Assembly (NCBI GenBank): GCA_963798745.1
Contig: CAWCUF010000001.1
Coordinates: 248,001-312,000, forward strand
Length of the DNA stretch: 64,000 nt
Reading direction: 5' to 3'
Source: Prado023 sp963798745
GTDB lineage: Bacteria > Actinomycetota > Actinomycetes > S36-B12 > CAIYMF01
Of this stretch, positions 44,462-54,725 are shown piece after piece; position 1 is the stretch's first letter, and every line of letters begins with the position of its first letter. Position numbers and translations under genes: made by a program. Below the pieces are notes generated by a model. That model was given only the letters and a program-made list of their open reading frames with translations. It made no database searches and was not told the origin of the DNA.

Positions 44462-44974
44462 TCAGGTGGCTGCGCCTGCGGGCCCTGGGTCTCGTCGGCG
44501 CAGGCGGTCTTCCGGGTCCTCGGCATCCTCGGGAAGCCGGCAGATCCGCTCCAGCCACAGCGACAACAGGGCCAGGACCAGGCCACCGAGGGCGGCCAGG
44601 GCCGCAGCCAGCAGGCGCTCGCGACCAGCGGCCACGCCGGTCTCCTGCAGCAGCCGCAGCGCGACTCCGCCGTACAGGCCGAGCACGATCGCCCCGGTCC
44701 TCGACCCGGCGAAGGCCAGGGCAGTGGTGCGCGCGGCAACCACAGCGTTCATCGGCTCCGGTCGGCGCCTGGCGTCGGGCTTGGGGTGCAGACGACGACG
44801 GGCCGCCAACGTCCACGCCCCGACGAACCCGGCCACGACCCAGATGACCACGACGGCCGACCACGGGACGGCCACCAACCGACCGCGGCCGTCCACCCAG
44901 TCGACCAAGCCCCAGCCGATCAGGGCGGCGATGACCGCCACCCCGACCAGCCACGGGAGCGACGTGGGCTTCAT
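44462..44974 (-). CDS. DUF3180 family membrane protein
   Basis: A 170-residue protein with four hydrophobic segments: residues about 8-26, 34-55, 95-112 and 118-140. MKPTSLPWLVGVA at the start and NAVVAARTTALAFAGSRTGAIVLG in the middle are typical of the DUF3180 family, which follows folK in actinobacteria. Function unknown. The ATG at 44974 overlaps the folK stop (ATGA). It is the last gene of the ftsH-folE-folP/folB-folK run. Confidence 0.85.
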   Translation of the reverse strand: MKPTSLPWLVGVAVIAALIGWGLVDWVDGRGRLVAVPWSAVVVIWVVAGFVGAWTLAARRRLHPKPDARRRPEPMNAVVAARTTALAFAGSRTGAIVLGLYGGVALRLLQETGVAAGRERLLAAALAALGGLVLALLSLWLERICRLPEDAEDPEDRLRRRDPGPAGAAT

Positions 44975-45492
44975 CGCCACCACGGCCCCCCGTCCACGAG
45001 CATCACGGACTGGTCAGCGACCAGGCCCGCCCACTCGCCGACCGTCCGGGTGCCGACGCCGGGCACGTCGAGATCCGCCCCGGGCTGCAACTGCGCCCAC
45101 GGTGCCAGGACGAACGCGCGCTCATGGGCCCGCGGATGCGGAAGCGTGAGGTCGGGCTCGGCACTGGTTATCCCCTCGACGGCGAGCACGTCGATGTCCA
45201 GCGTGCGCGGGCCCCAGCGCACCTCGCGGACCCGGCCGGCCGCTGCCTCGAGCTCATGGGTCAGGTCGAGCAGCTCGGCTGGTGCCCGGGTGGTGTCCAC
45301 CAGCACGACCGCGTTGAGGTAGTCCGGCTGCTCCGGGCCACCCACGGCGGCGGTGCTCCACAACCCGGAGACGGCGATCAGGAACACATCGGGTTCGGCG
45401 GCCAGGGCGGCGATGGCTCCCCGCAGCGTGGCCCGGGCATCCCCCAGGTTGGCGCCCAGGCCCAGAACGGCACGATCCTTCGGCCGGGTCAT
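44971..45492 (-). CDS. folK: 6-hydroxymethyl-7,8-dihydropterin pyrophosphokinase FolK
   Basis: Activates the pterin for folate synthesis. The 173-residue product has GLGANLGDARATLRGA, RWGPRTLDIDVL with the two metal Asp residues, and LPHPRAHERAFVLAPW. The start overlaps the folP-folB stop by four bases (ATGA), and its own stop overlaps DUF3180. Full length. Confidence 0.96.
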   Translation of the reverse strand: MTRPKDRAVLGLGANLGDARATLRGAIAALAAEPDVFLIAVSGLWSTAAVGGPEQPDYLNAVVLVDTTRAPAELLDLTHELEAAAGRVREVRWGPRTLDIDVLAVEGITSAEPDLTLPHPRAHERAFVLAPWAQLQPGADLDVPGVGTRTVGEWAGLVADQSVMLVDGGPWWR

Positions 45493-46862
45493 CGCGCTCT
45501 CCTGACGGTCACGGCCACATCGTCGAACGGCACGGGAATGGGCGCCTGCGGCTTGTGCACGGTGATGCTCACGGCCAGCGCGTCGCTCAGGCCCAGGCAG
45601 TGCTCGGCGATCCGCGAGGCCAGCGTCTCGATGAGGTTCACCGCCGGCCCCTCGATGATCGCGACGATGCCCAGGGCGAGCGCGCCGTAGTCGGTGGTGT
45701 CGGCCAGGTCATCGGTCCGCGCGGCACGTGCCATCGAGGACACCTCGAGGACCGCATCCACCCGGAACTCCTGGCCATCGCGGCGCTCGTGGTCGAACAC
45801 GCCGTGGAAGCCGGTGGCCCGGATCCCGGTCAGGGTGATCAGGTCCAGGTCGCGCCCAGCCGCATCGGGCCCAGCCACCGCGCCAACCGGGCCGGCGAAT
45901 CCGTCCGGTTCGGGCCTGGTCGCCTCGTCAGCCGGGCCTGCGATCAGGTCGGCGTCGGGACCGGCCGCGGGCCCAGTCCGGTCCGGGGTCATCGGGCCGC
46001 CCCCGACGGGGGACCAGCCGGCCGCGCGCCACTCTGCGGCGACGGCGATCGCGTCGCGGGAGCCGCGCACCTCGTGCACCCGGACCGCCCAGGCTCCCGC
46101 GGCAGCGGCCAGCGCCGTGACCGCGTCAGTGGCGCCGTCGCGCTGGTCGACCGGGCGGGGCTGGCCGGACTGGCCCAGCAGCTCGCCGAGGAAGCGCTTG
46201 CGGCTGGCGCCGATCAGGACCGGGTGGCCAAGGGCCCGCACCTGGGACATACCCGCGAGCAGCGCCCAGTTGTGCGACGAGGTCTTGGCGAACCCAAGGC
46301 CTGGATCCAGCACGACCCGCGCCAGGTCGACGCCAGCCGCGTCGAGGGCGTCGAGCCGTTGGCGCAGCTCGGCGCACACGTCGGCCACCACATCGTCATA
46401 GCTGGCCAGGGCGTCCATGTGGGTGGAGTGCCCACGCCAGTGCATGGCCACGTAGGGCACCTCGACCCCGGCCAGCCAGCGGTGCATCGCCGGGTCCGCC
46501 AAGCCGCCGGAGACGTCATTGACCAGCGCGGCGCCGGCTGCCACCGCAGCGTGAGCCACCTCGGCGCGCATCGTGTCGATGCTCACCACCACACCAAGGT
46601 CCACGAGCCGCTCCACGACCGGCATCACCCGCGACAGCTCCTCGCCGATCGGGATCCGGGTCGCACCGGGACGCGTGGACTCCCCGCCCACGTCGATCAC
46701 GTCGGCCCCGGCCGCCACCTGGGCCCGGGCATGGGCGACGGCGACCTCGACGTCGGAGAACCGGCCCCCGTCGGAGAACGAGTCCGGGGTCACGTTGAGC
46801 ACCGACATGACCAGCGTGCGCCGCAGCGCGGCAAGGTGCTCGGGCAGTCCGCTCGGGTGCAC
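45489..46862 (-). CDS. folP: Fused dihydropteroate synthase and dihydroneopterin aldolase
   Basis: One 457-residue reading frame carries two folate enzymes. Residues about 1-280 are DHPS (LNVTPDSFSDGG at 22-33, DVGGESTRPGA, VSIDTMRAEV, NDVSGG, DPGLGFAKT, GASRKRFLG). A Pro/Ala/Asp/Gly linker (about 280-337) joins a complete dihydroneopterin aldolase (about 338-457; TGIRATGFHGVFDHER with catalytic Glu, VTVHKPQAPI with Lys). In most bacteria folP and folB are separate. There is no stop in the linker, although ATG and GTG codons there could permit internal initiation. The GTG at 46862 lies two bases after the folE stop. It overlaps folK. Confidence 0.95.
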   Translation of the reverse strand: MHPSGLPEHLAALRRTLVMSVLNVTPDSFSDGGRFSDVEVAVAHARAQVAAGADVIDVGGESTRPGATRIPIGEELSRVMPVVERLVDLGVVVSIDTMRAEVAHAAVAAGAALVNDVSGGLADPAMHRWLAGVEVPYVAMHWRGHSTHMDALASYDDVVADVCAELRQRLDALDAAGVDLARVVLDPGLGFAKTSSHNWALLAGMSQVRALGHPVLIGASRKRFLGELLGQSGQPRPVDQRDGATDAVTALAAAAGAWAVRVHEVRGSRDAIAVAAEWRAAGWSPVGGGPMTPDRTGPAAGPDADLIAGPADEATRPEPDGFAGPVGAVAGPDAAGRDLDLITLTGIRATGFHGVFDHERRDGQEFRVDAVLEVSSMARAARTDDLADTTDYGALALGIVAIIEGPAVNLIETLASRIAEHCLGLSDALAVSITVHKPQAPIPVPFDDVAVTVRRAR

Positions 46863-46864
46863 AG

Positions 46865-47475
46865 CTAGCCCTTGCGGATCAGGGACATGACCTCGGCGCG
46901 GGTCGCAGCCTCCCGCAGCGAACCACGCACGGCACTGGTGACCGTGCGGGCGCCCGGCTTGCGCACACCACGCATCGACATGCACAGGTGCTCGCACTCG
47001 ATGACCACCACGACTCCGCGCGGCTGGAGCACCCGCACCATCGCCTCGGCGACCTGGGTCGTCAACCGCTCCTGGACCTGCGGACGCTTGGCGTAGACGT
47101 CGACCAGGCGCGCAATCTTGCTCAGGCCGGTGATCCGGCCCTGGGCGCTGGGGATGTAGCCGACGTGGGCCACCCCGTGGAAGGGCACCAGATGGTGCTC
47201 GCAGGTCGAGTACACCTCGATGTCCTTGACCAGGACGAGTTCGTCGTGGCCGAGGTCGAAGGTGGTGGACAGCACCTCGTCAGGACGTTCGCGCAGGCCG
47301 CGGAACATCTCGGTGTAGCTGCGCGCCACCCGCCCCGGGGTGTCGCGCAGGCCGTCGCGGTCGGGGTCCTCCCCGATGGCCAGCAGCAACTCACGCACTG
47401 CCGCAGCGGCCCGTGCCTCGTCCACGGGTCCGGCCAACTCCTGGGGGTCGAACAGCGCGACCGGGTCGACCGCTC

Positions 47476-47479
<4 letters not shown>
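46865..47479 (-). CDS. folE: GTP cyclohydrolase I FolE
   Basis: Makes dihydroneopterin triphosphate from GTP, the first folate step. The 204-residue product has the zinc and active-site motifs STCEHHLVPFHG and EHLCMSMRG, IGLSKIAR-type GLSKIARLVDVYAKRPQVQERLT, and TSAVRGSL. The GTG at 47479 overlaps the ftsH stop (GTGA), coupling its translation to the protease. Confidence 0.97.
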
Positions 47480-50136
<2,657 letters not shown>

Positions 50137-50307
50137 CCTTGCCCGGGTCGCCCCGACGGGTTCTCGCCGGGTGCCACGGCGCCCTCACGCACCGGCCCGC
50201 ACGCACCCGCCGGGCAGCACGCCCGTGTGAAGAAACTACACCGGGCCCGTGACAGCGGCCCGCGCGGTTCGCGCTGGGCGTAGGCGCCCGATGGGCTCCA
50301 GGGCCGG

Positions 50308-50859
50308 TCAGCTGTACACGTGCGGAGCCAGCGTGCCCACCTGGCGCAGGTTGCGGTAGCGCTCTGCGTAGTCCAGGCCGTAGCCCACGACGAACTCGTT
50401 GGGGATGTCGAAGCCGATGTACTTCGGCTCGAGGTCGACCTTGACGGCGTCGGGCTTGCGCAGCATCGTCAGGACCTCCACCGAGGCCGCACCCCTGGCG
50501 GTGAGGTTGCGCATCAGCCAGGACAGGGTCAGGCCGGAGTCGATGATGTCCTCGACGATGAGCACATGTCGGCCGGTGATGTCGGTGTCCAGGTCCTTGA
50601 GGATGCGCACGACGCCTGAGGACTTCGTCGACGAGCCGTAGCTCGAGACCGCCATCCAGTCCATCTGCAGGTGGCTGTTCATCGCCCGGGCCAGGTCGGC
50701 CATGACCATCAGGGCGCCCTTGAGCACCCCCACGAGCAGCACGTCCTTCTCGGCGTAGTCGCGGTCGACCTCGGCGGCCATCTCGGTCAACCGCGCCAGC
50801 AGGGCGGGCTCATCGATCAGGACCTGCTCGATGTCGGTTCCCAGGCTCTGCGCGTCCAC
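50308..50859 (-). CDS. hpt: Hypoxanthine phosphoribosyltransferase
   Basis: Purine salvage enzyme making IMP/GMP from hypoxanthine or guanine and PRPP. The 183-residue product has VGVLKGALMVMADLARA, the PRPP motif VEDIIDSGLTL and EFVVGYGLDYAERYRNL. The GTG at 50859 lies five bases after the tilS stop; a GTG at 50889 would overlap tilS. Followed by ftsH after 171 bases that hold no gene. Confidence 0.95.
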   Translation of the reverse strand: MDAQSLGTDIEQVLIDEPALLARLTEMAAEVDRDYAEKDVLLVGVLKGALMVMADLARAMNSHLQMDWMAVSSYGSSTKSSGVVRILKDLDTDITGRHVLIVEDIIDSGLTLSWLMRNLTARGAASVEVLTMLRKPDAVKVDLEPKYIGFDIPNEFVVGYGLDYAERYRNLRQVGTLAPHVYS

Positions 50860-50864
50860 GGGGG

Positions 50865-51929
50865 TCAGGCTCTCACAACCAACGCGCAACCATCCCGCCG
50901 GGCGCGGCGGCCCGCGGGCAGCGCGACCTCGGATCGGCCCGGCGGTCCGGGCAACAGGTCAGCGACGGCCCACACGTGCTCGGCGGTCAGGCTGCTCGCC
51001 GGGCAGCCCGCGGCGATCAGGAACCTGCGAAGGACCCTGGTGACGATCGCCTCGGGCAGGTCCCCGCCCCGCACGCCGGCCACGGTCAGGCGGGCCACCC
51101 GCCCATCGGCGTCCCCAACCATGATCTGCGCCTCGCCGTGCGCGCCGGGGGCTCCGCGCAGGGCAGCCCAGGCCTGGTCGGCCCACGCGTCCAGGGCGTC
51201 GGCGTCCTGGCGCGCCAGGCGGGCGGTGCGCGCCAACGAACCGGACACGCCGGGCCCGAGGGCCTCGACCAGCGCCGGCAGCGCCTGGTCGCGCAGCCGG
51301 ACCCGGGCGAACGCCCGATCGGCGTTGTGCGGATCGGTCCAGGGCGCGATCCGCGGGTCGGCCGAAGCCTCGTCGGCCGCAGCACGGGCGACCACCTGCC
51401 GGGGCAGGTCGAGCAGCGGCCGTCGGTAGCATCCGGACCGAGCAGCCATCCCGGCCACCGACCTGGTCCCCGAGCCCCTGGCCAGGCCCAGCAGCACGGT
51501 CTCGGCCTGGTCGTCACGGGTGTGACCCAGCAGTACGGCGGCCGCGGGCTGGCCGCCCGTGCCGGGCTCTGCGGCGCACGCGGCCAGCGCTGCGTACCGG
51601 GCCTCGCGGGCGGCGGCCTCGCGACCGCCGGTGCCGGGTCCCCGAGCCACCTCGACCGCCCGAACGCTCGCCCGTGCGCCCAGGATCCGGGCCTGCTCGG
51701 CAGCGCGCGCCGCGACCTGCGCCGACCCGGGCTGGAGCTGGTGGTCGATCACCACGGCCCCGCACTCCAGGCCCAGCTCCGCGCTGATCCGTACCGCGGC
51801 GGCGACCAGGGCCAGGGAGTCAGGGCCCCCGCTGAGCCCCACCAGGATCCGCTGACCGGGCTCGAGATCGGCCAGGCACGCGCGCACCGCGGCCCGGACC
51901 GCGGCGCGCGGCGGACGGTCGGGCGTCAT
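50865..51929 (-). CDS. tilS: tRNA(Ile)-lysidine synthase TilS
   Basis: Converts C34 of the CAU tRNA-Ile to lysidine with ATP, so AUA is read as Ile. The 354-residue product has the PP-loop SGGPDS (33-38), the VIDHQLQPGS segment and LGHTRDDQAETVLLGLARGSG, with an alpha-helical C-terminal part. The ATG at 51929 shares its A with the stop of the metalloprotease gene (TGATG), so translation is coupled. tilS-hpt-ftsH is a widespread order. Confidence 0.95.
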   Translation of the reverse strand: MTPDRPPRAAVRAAVRACLADLEPGQRILVGLSGGPDSLALVAAAVRISAELGLECGAVVIDHQLQPGSAQVAARAAEQARILGARASVRAVEVARGPGTGGREAAAREARYAALAACAAEPGTGGQPAAAVLLGHTRDDQAETVLLGLARGSGTRSVAGMAARSGCYRRPLLDLPRQVVARAAADEASADPRIAPWTDPHNADRAFARVRLRDQALPALVEALGPGVSGSLARTARLARQDADALDAWADQAWAALRGAPGAHGEAQIMVGDADGRVARLTVAGVRGGDLPEAIVTRVLRRFLIAAGCPASSLTAEHVWAVADLLPGPPGRSEVALPAGRRARRDGCALVVRA

Positions 51930-52984
51930 CAGCCCAGGACGCGACCGACCCAGCCGGCCGGGTCCTCGATCTCCGCGGCGGAGGGCAGGTTCGCCGGCGC
52001 GGCCCACACCTGGGCGAAGCCGTCCGCGCCGGCCTGGCCGATCACCGCGCGCACGAAGTCCGCACCGCTGGTGTACTGGCGCATCTTGGTCTCCAGGCCC
52101 AGCACCCGCCGCACGAAGCCGTCGACGGTTCCGGCCTCCGCGCGACGCGCGCTGAATCGGGCCCGGATCACGGCCACCGTCGGCACGTGGGTGGGCCCGA
52201 CCTCGTCCATGACGTAGTCAGCATGCCCCTCGAGCAGGGACATCAGACCGGTCAACCGGTCGAAGATCTCGCGCTGGGCCGGGGTCTGCACGGCCTCCAT
52301 CAGGCTGGGGACCGGCCGGCCACGGGCGGCGCCCACCACCGACTGCGCCACCGCACCGAGGCGGGCGACGAACTCCGAGGTGGAGATGTCGCTGATCGCC
52401 ACCAGCGACTGCACCTCGGCCAGGAAGTGCTGCTTCATCCATGGAACACCACCGAACTGCGCACGATGGGTCTCCTCGTGCAGGCACACCCAGAAGCGGA
52501 AGTCCCGGGACACGAGGTCCAGCTCGCGCTCGACCCGCACGATGTTGGGCGCCACCAGCAGCAGTCGACCCTCCTGGCCGGGGACGGTGAACGCCTCGTA
52601 CTGACCCAGCACCTTGCCCGAGAGCCACGCCATGGCCCCACCGAGCTGGGCCGCGGTCAGCCGGGCGCCGACGGCCTCGACCGCCGCGTTGGTCTCGCGG
52701 TCGACCCGGGAACTCACGAACGGGTCCAGGGCCACACCCATGCCGGCGACGTTCGAGGTGATCCACTCGCCACGGTCCACCACGACGGCCGGGGCGTGTG
52801 CGGGGTCTGCGTCCAGGCCAGTCAGCTCGCGGACCGGGTCGCGGGCCAGTTGGGCCAGTTCGCGCAGCTCGGCGACCGTGGCGTGCGCCTCGGTCGGCGT
52901 GGCCGTCGGACCCTTGGGCATGAAGCGCAGCCCGATCCGCTCGGCCAGGGTCCAGTCCACGAGTTGTCCCACGTCGGCCAGCAT
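51929..52984 (-). CDS. Zinc-dependent metalloprotease, DUF2342 family
   Basis: A 351-residue actinobacterial protein. HEETH (169-173) gives two zinc-binding His and the catalytic Glu; the Glu/His-containing EGHADYVMDEVG (about 258) supplies the third ligand. N-terminal VDWTLAERIGLRFMP and NVAGMGVALDPFVSSRV are family-typical. It is adjacent to tilS and dacB as in many actinobacteria, and the family has been linked to coenzyme F420 species. No signal peptide. Target unknown. Confidence 0.88.
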   Translation of the reverse strand: MLADVGQLVDWTLAERIGLRFMPKGPTATPTEAHATVAELRELAQLARDPVRELTGLDADPAHAPAVVVDRGEWITSNVAGMGVALDPFVSSRVDRETNAAVEAVGARLTAAQLGGAMAWLSGKVLGQYEAFTVPGQEGRLLLVAPNIVRVERELDLVSRDFRFWVCLHEETHRAQFGGVPWMKQHFLAEVQSLVAISDISTSEFVARLGAVAQSVVGAARGRPVPSLMEAVQTPAQREIFDRLTGLMSLLEGHADYVMDEVGPTHVPTVAVIRARFSARRAEAGTVDGFVRRVLGLETKMRQYTSGADFVRAVIGQAGADGFAQVWAAPANLPSAAEIEDPAGWVGRVLG

Positions 52985-53021
52985 AGGCGCGCAGCCGTTC
53001 TGGCGTTCCGGGCCGCGCGGG

Positions 53022-54638
53022 CTACGGGGAGGCGGTCCCGCTCGGCGCGGGGGCCGGGGCGGCGCAGTCGCAGTCGACCAGGGCTGCCAGCGCCCGGTCC
53101 AGCGCTGCCCGGGCGGCGACTGCTCCGCCTGCGGTCGAGCTGTCCACGAAGGCGAACGCCAGCAGCCGCCCGTCCGGACGGCTGAGGTAGCCGGCCAGGC
53201 TGGTCACACCGGTCAGCGTCCCGGTCTTGGCCCGGGCAAGGCCCGCGGCGTCGCGCTGGTCGGCAGCCCGGAATCGCGTGCGCAACGACCCGGTGGCGCC
53301 GGCGACCGGGAGTCCGGAGTGCAGCGAACCGAGACCGGGCGAGCGCACGGCCAGCAGCTCGGTGAGCAGCTCGGGGGTGAGCCGATCCTGGCGCGACAGC
53401 CCGCAGGCGTCGGCGAACTCAGCACCTGCCACGTCGACGCCGAGGTCACCGAGCACCGCGCGGGCGTTGCGGGCCACCCCCGCGAAGCTCGCGGGTTCGC
53501 CCGCTCCGGCGGCGGACAGTCGCCCCAGCGCCTCGGCGTAATCGTTGTCCGAGGTGCTGAGCATCCGTTCGACGAGCACGCCCAGGGGTGGTGACTCGAC
53601 GGCGGCCACCGTGGCGCCCGCCCCGGACAGTTCACGTCTGGTGGGCTTCCCGCGCACCCGCAGGCCGGCCGCCACGAGCCGCTCGGCGAACACCTCACCA
53701 GCTCGGGCTGCCGGATCGGCCACGCGGCCCACGCTGGTGGGGGTGCGTCGACCCTGATCGACCGCCAGGGCGCTGACCGGGGCGACGATGCCCAGGCCGG
53801 GGAAGGCCGGGTCCCAGGTGGGGTGCAGCGCCGGACCGGTGAACAGGGAGTCGTCGAAGCTCACACGCACCTCGGTGATTCCGCGCAGGGCCAGGGTGCG
53901 AGCGGTCGCGTCGGCCAACCGCTGCAGTGAGGCGGGCCGGATGCTGGTCCCCCAGCCGCCGACGCGACCCGAGGTGGAGGCCAGGCTGGGGTCCCCTGCC
54001 CCCACCAGGACGACGCGCGGCGCACTGGCCCGGGGGTTGGTCAGGACGGCCCGGGTGCGCAGCCGGGCGTCGGAGCCGAGCACCTCGATCACGGACGCGG
54101 CCGTGACCAGCTTCATCGTCGAGGCGGGCACGGTCGGCACGTCGTTGGCCTCGAACAGCACCTCATCGGTGGCCACGTCCACGACCCGCGCCGGGGTGGG
54201 ACCCGCACCCAGCGCCCCGCCGGCCAGCAGGGGGGCGAGCACCGCGCTCACCTCTTCGGGGTCCAGCGGGGCGCCAGGAGCCTCGGCCGGAGCGGGGGTC
54301 GCAGTCGCGTCGGGCGGAGCGGTCGGCATGCCCGACTCAGGGGGGGTCGACGAGTTCGGCGCGCTCGACGAAGCGCTCGGCAGATCCGACGCGGTGCGCT
54401 CCCCCGGCGGCGGGGATCCGGCCAGGTCTGCGGGCAACTCCACCGGGACGAGGACCGGGGCAGCGATCGGGGCGCGCGGGTCCTGCGCGGAGCCCAATGC
54501 CTGGCCGGCAGCCGGCAACGAGGCGCCCGGCCCCGCAGCCGCGATCGGCAGGCGCGGAGCCGACGTGGCCCACGACCCGGCGACCAACCCGACCCCCAGT
54601 ACGAGAGCCGCCGCCGGGCGAACACGCATCACAGACAC
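53022..54638 (-). CDS. dacB: D-alanyl-D-alanine carboxypeptidase/endopeptidase (PBP4 type)
   Basis: Peptidoglycan-trimming S13 peptidase, 538 residues. A signal sequence (about 1-28) precedes an Ala/Pro/Ser-rich spacer (about 30-130). The penicillin-binding motifs are intact: S173-T-M-K176, S363-D-N365 and K471-T-G. The large insert between the first two motifs is typical of PBP4. The GTG at 54638 (or ATG at 54629) is preceded by TAGGGT. It lies 37 bases before the metalloprotease gene on the same strand. Confidence 0.93.
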   Translation of the reverse strand: MSVMRVRPAAALVLGVGLVAGSWATSAPRLPIAAAGPGASLPAAGQALGSAQDPRAPIAAPVLVPVELPADLAGSPPPGERTASDLPSASSSAPNSSTPPESGMPTAPPDATATPAPAEAPGAPLDPEEVSAVLAPLLAGGALGAGPTPARVVDVATDEVLFEANDVPTVPASTMKLVTAASVIEVLGSDARLRTRAVLTNPRASAPRVVLVGAGDPSLASTSGRVGGWGTSIRPASLQRLADATARTLALRGITEVRVSFDDSLFTGPALHPTWDPAFPGLGIVAPVSALAVDQGRRTPTSVGRVADPAARAGEVFAERLVAAGLRVRGKPTRRELSGAGATVAAVESPPLGVLVERMLSTSDNDYAEALGRLSAAGAGEPASFAGVARNARAVLGDLGVDVAGAEFADACGLSRQDRLTPELLTELLAVRSPGLGSLHSGLPVAGATGSLRTRFRAADQRDAAGLARAKTGTLTGVTSLAGYLSRPDGRLLAFAFVDSSTAGGAVAARAALDRALAALVDCDCAAPAPAPSGTASP

Positions 54639-54644
54639 GCGCCG

Positions 54645-54650
54645 ACCCTA
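54645..54650 (-). promoter_or_regulatory. Probable -10 element (TAGGGT), dacB operon
   Basis: TAGGGT on the minus strand ends six bases before the GTG at 54638, consistent with leaderless transcription of dacB and the following metalloprotease, tilS and hpt genes. Confidence 0.4.
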
Positions 54651-54725
54651 CCCACCAGTCCGCCAACTGCGCGGGGACTGCATCGGGTCGGGGCCGCAGG
54701 GGGAGGCGGGTTCGAGGCGGGGCGG

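Noticed and set aside
50137..50307. Possible small RNA or gene between ftsH and hpt
   Set aside because: GC-rich with several short complementary stretches but no convincing promoter-terminator pair; only a weak TAGTTT at 50233-50238 on the minus strand.
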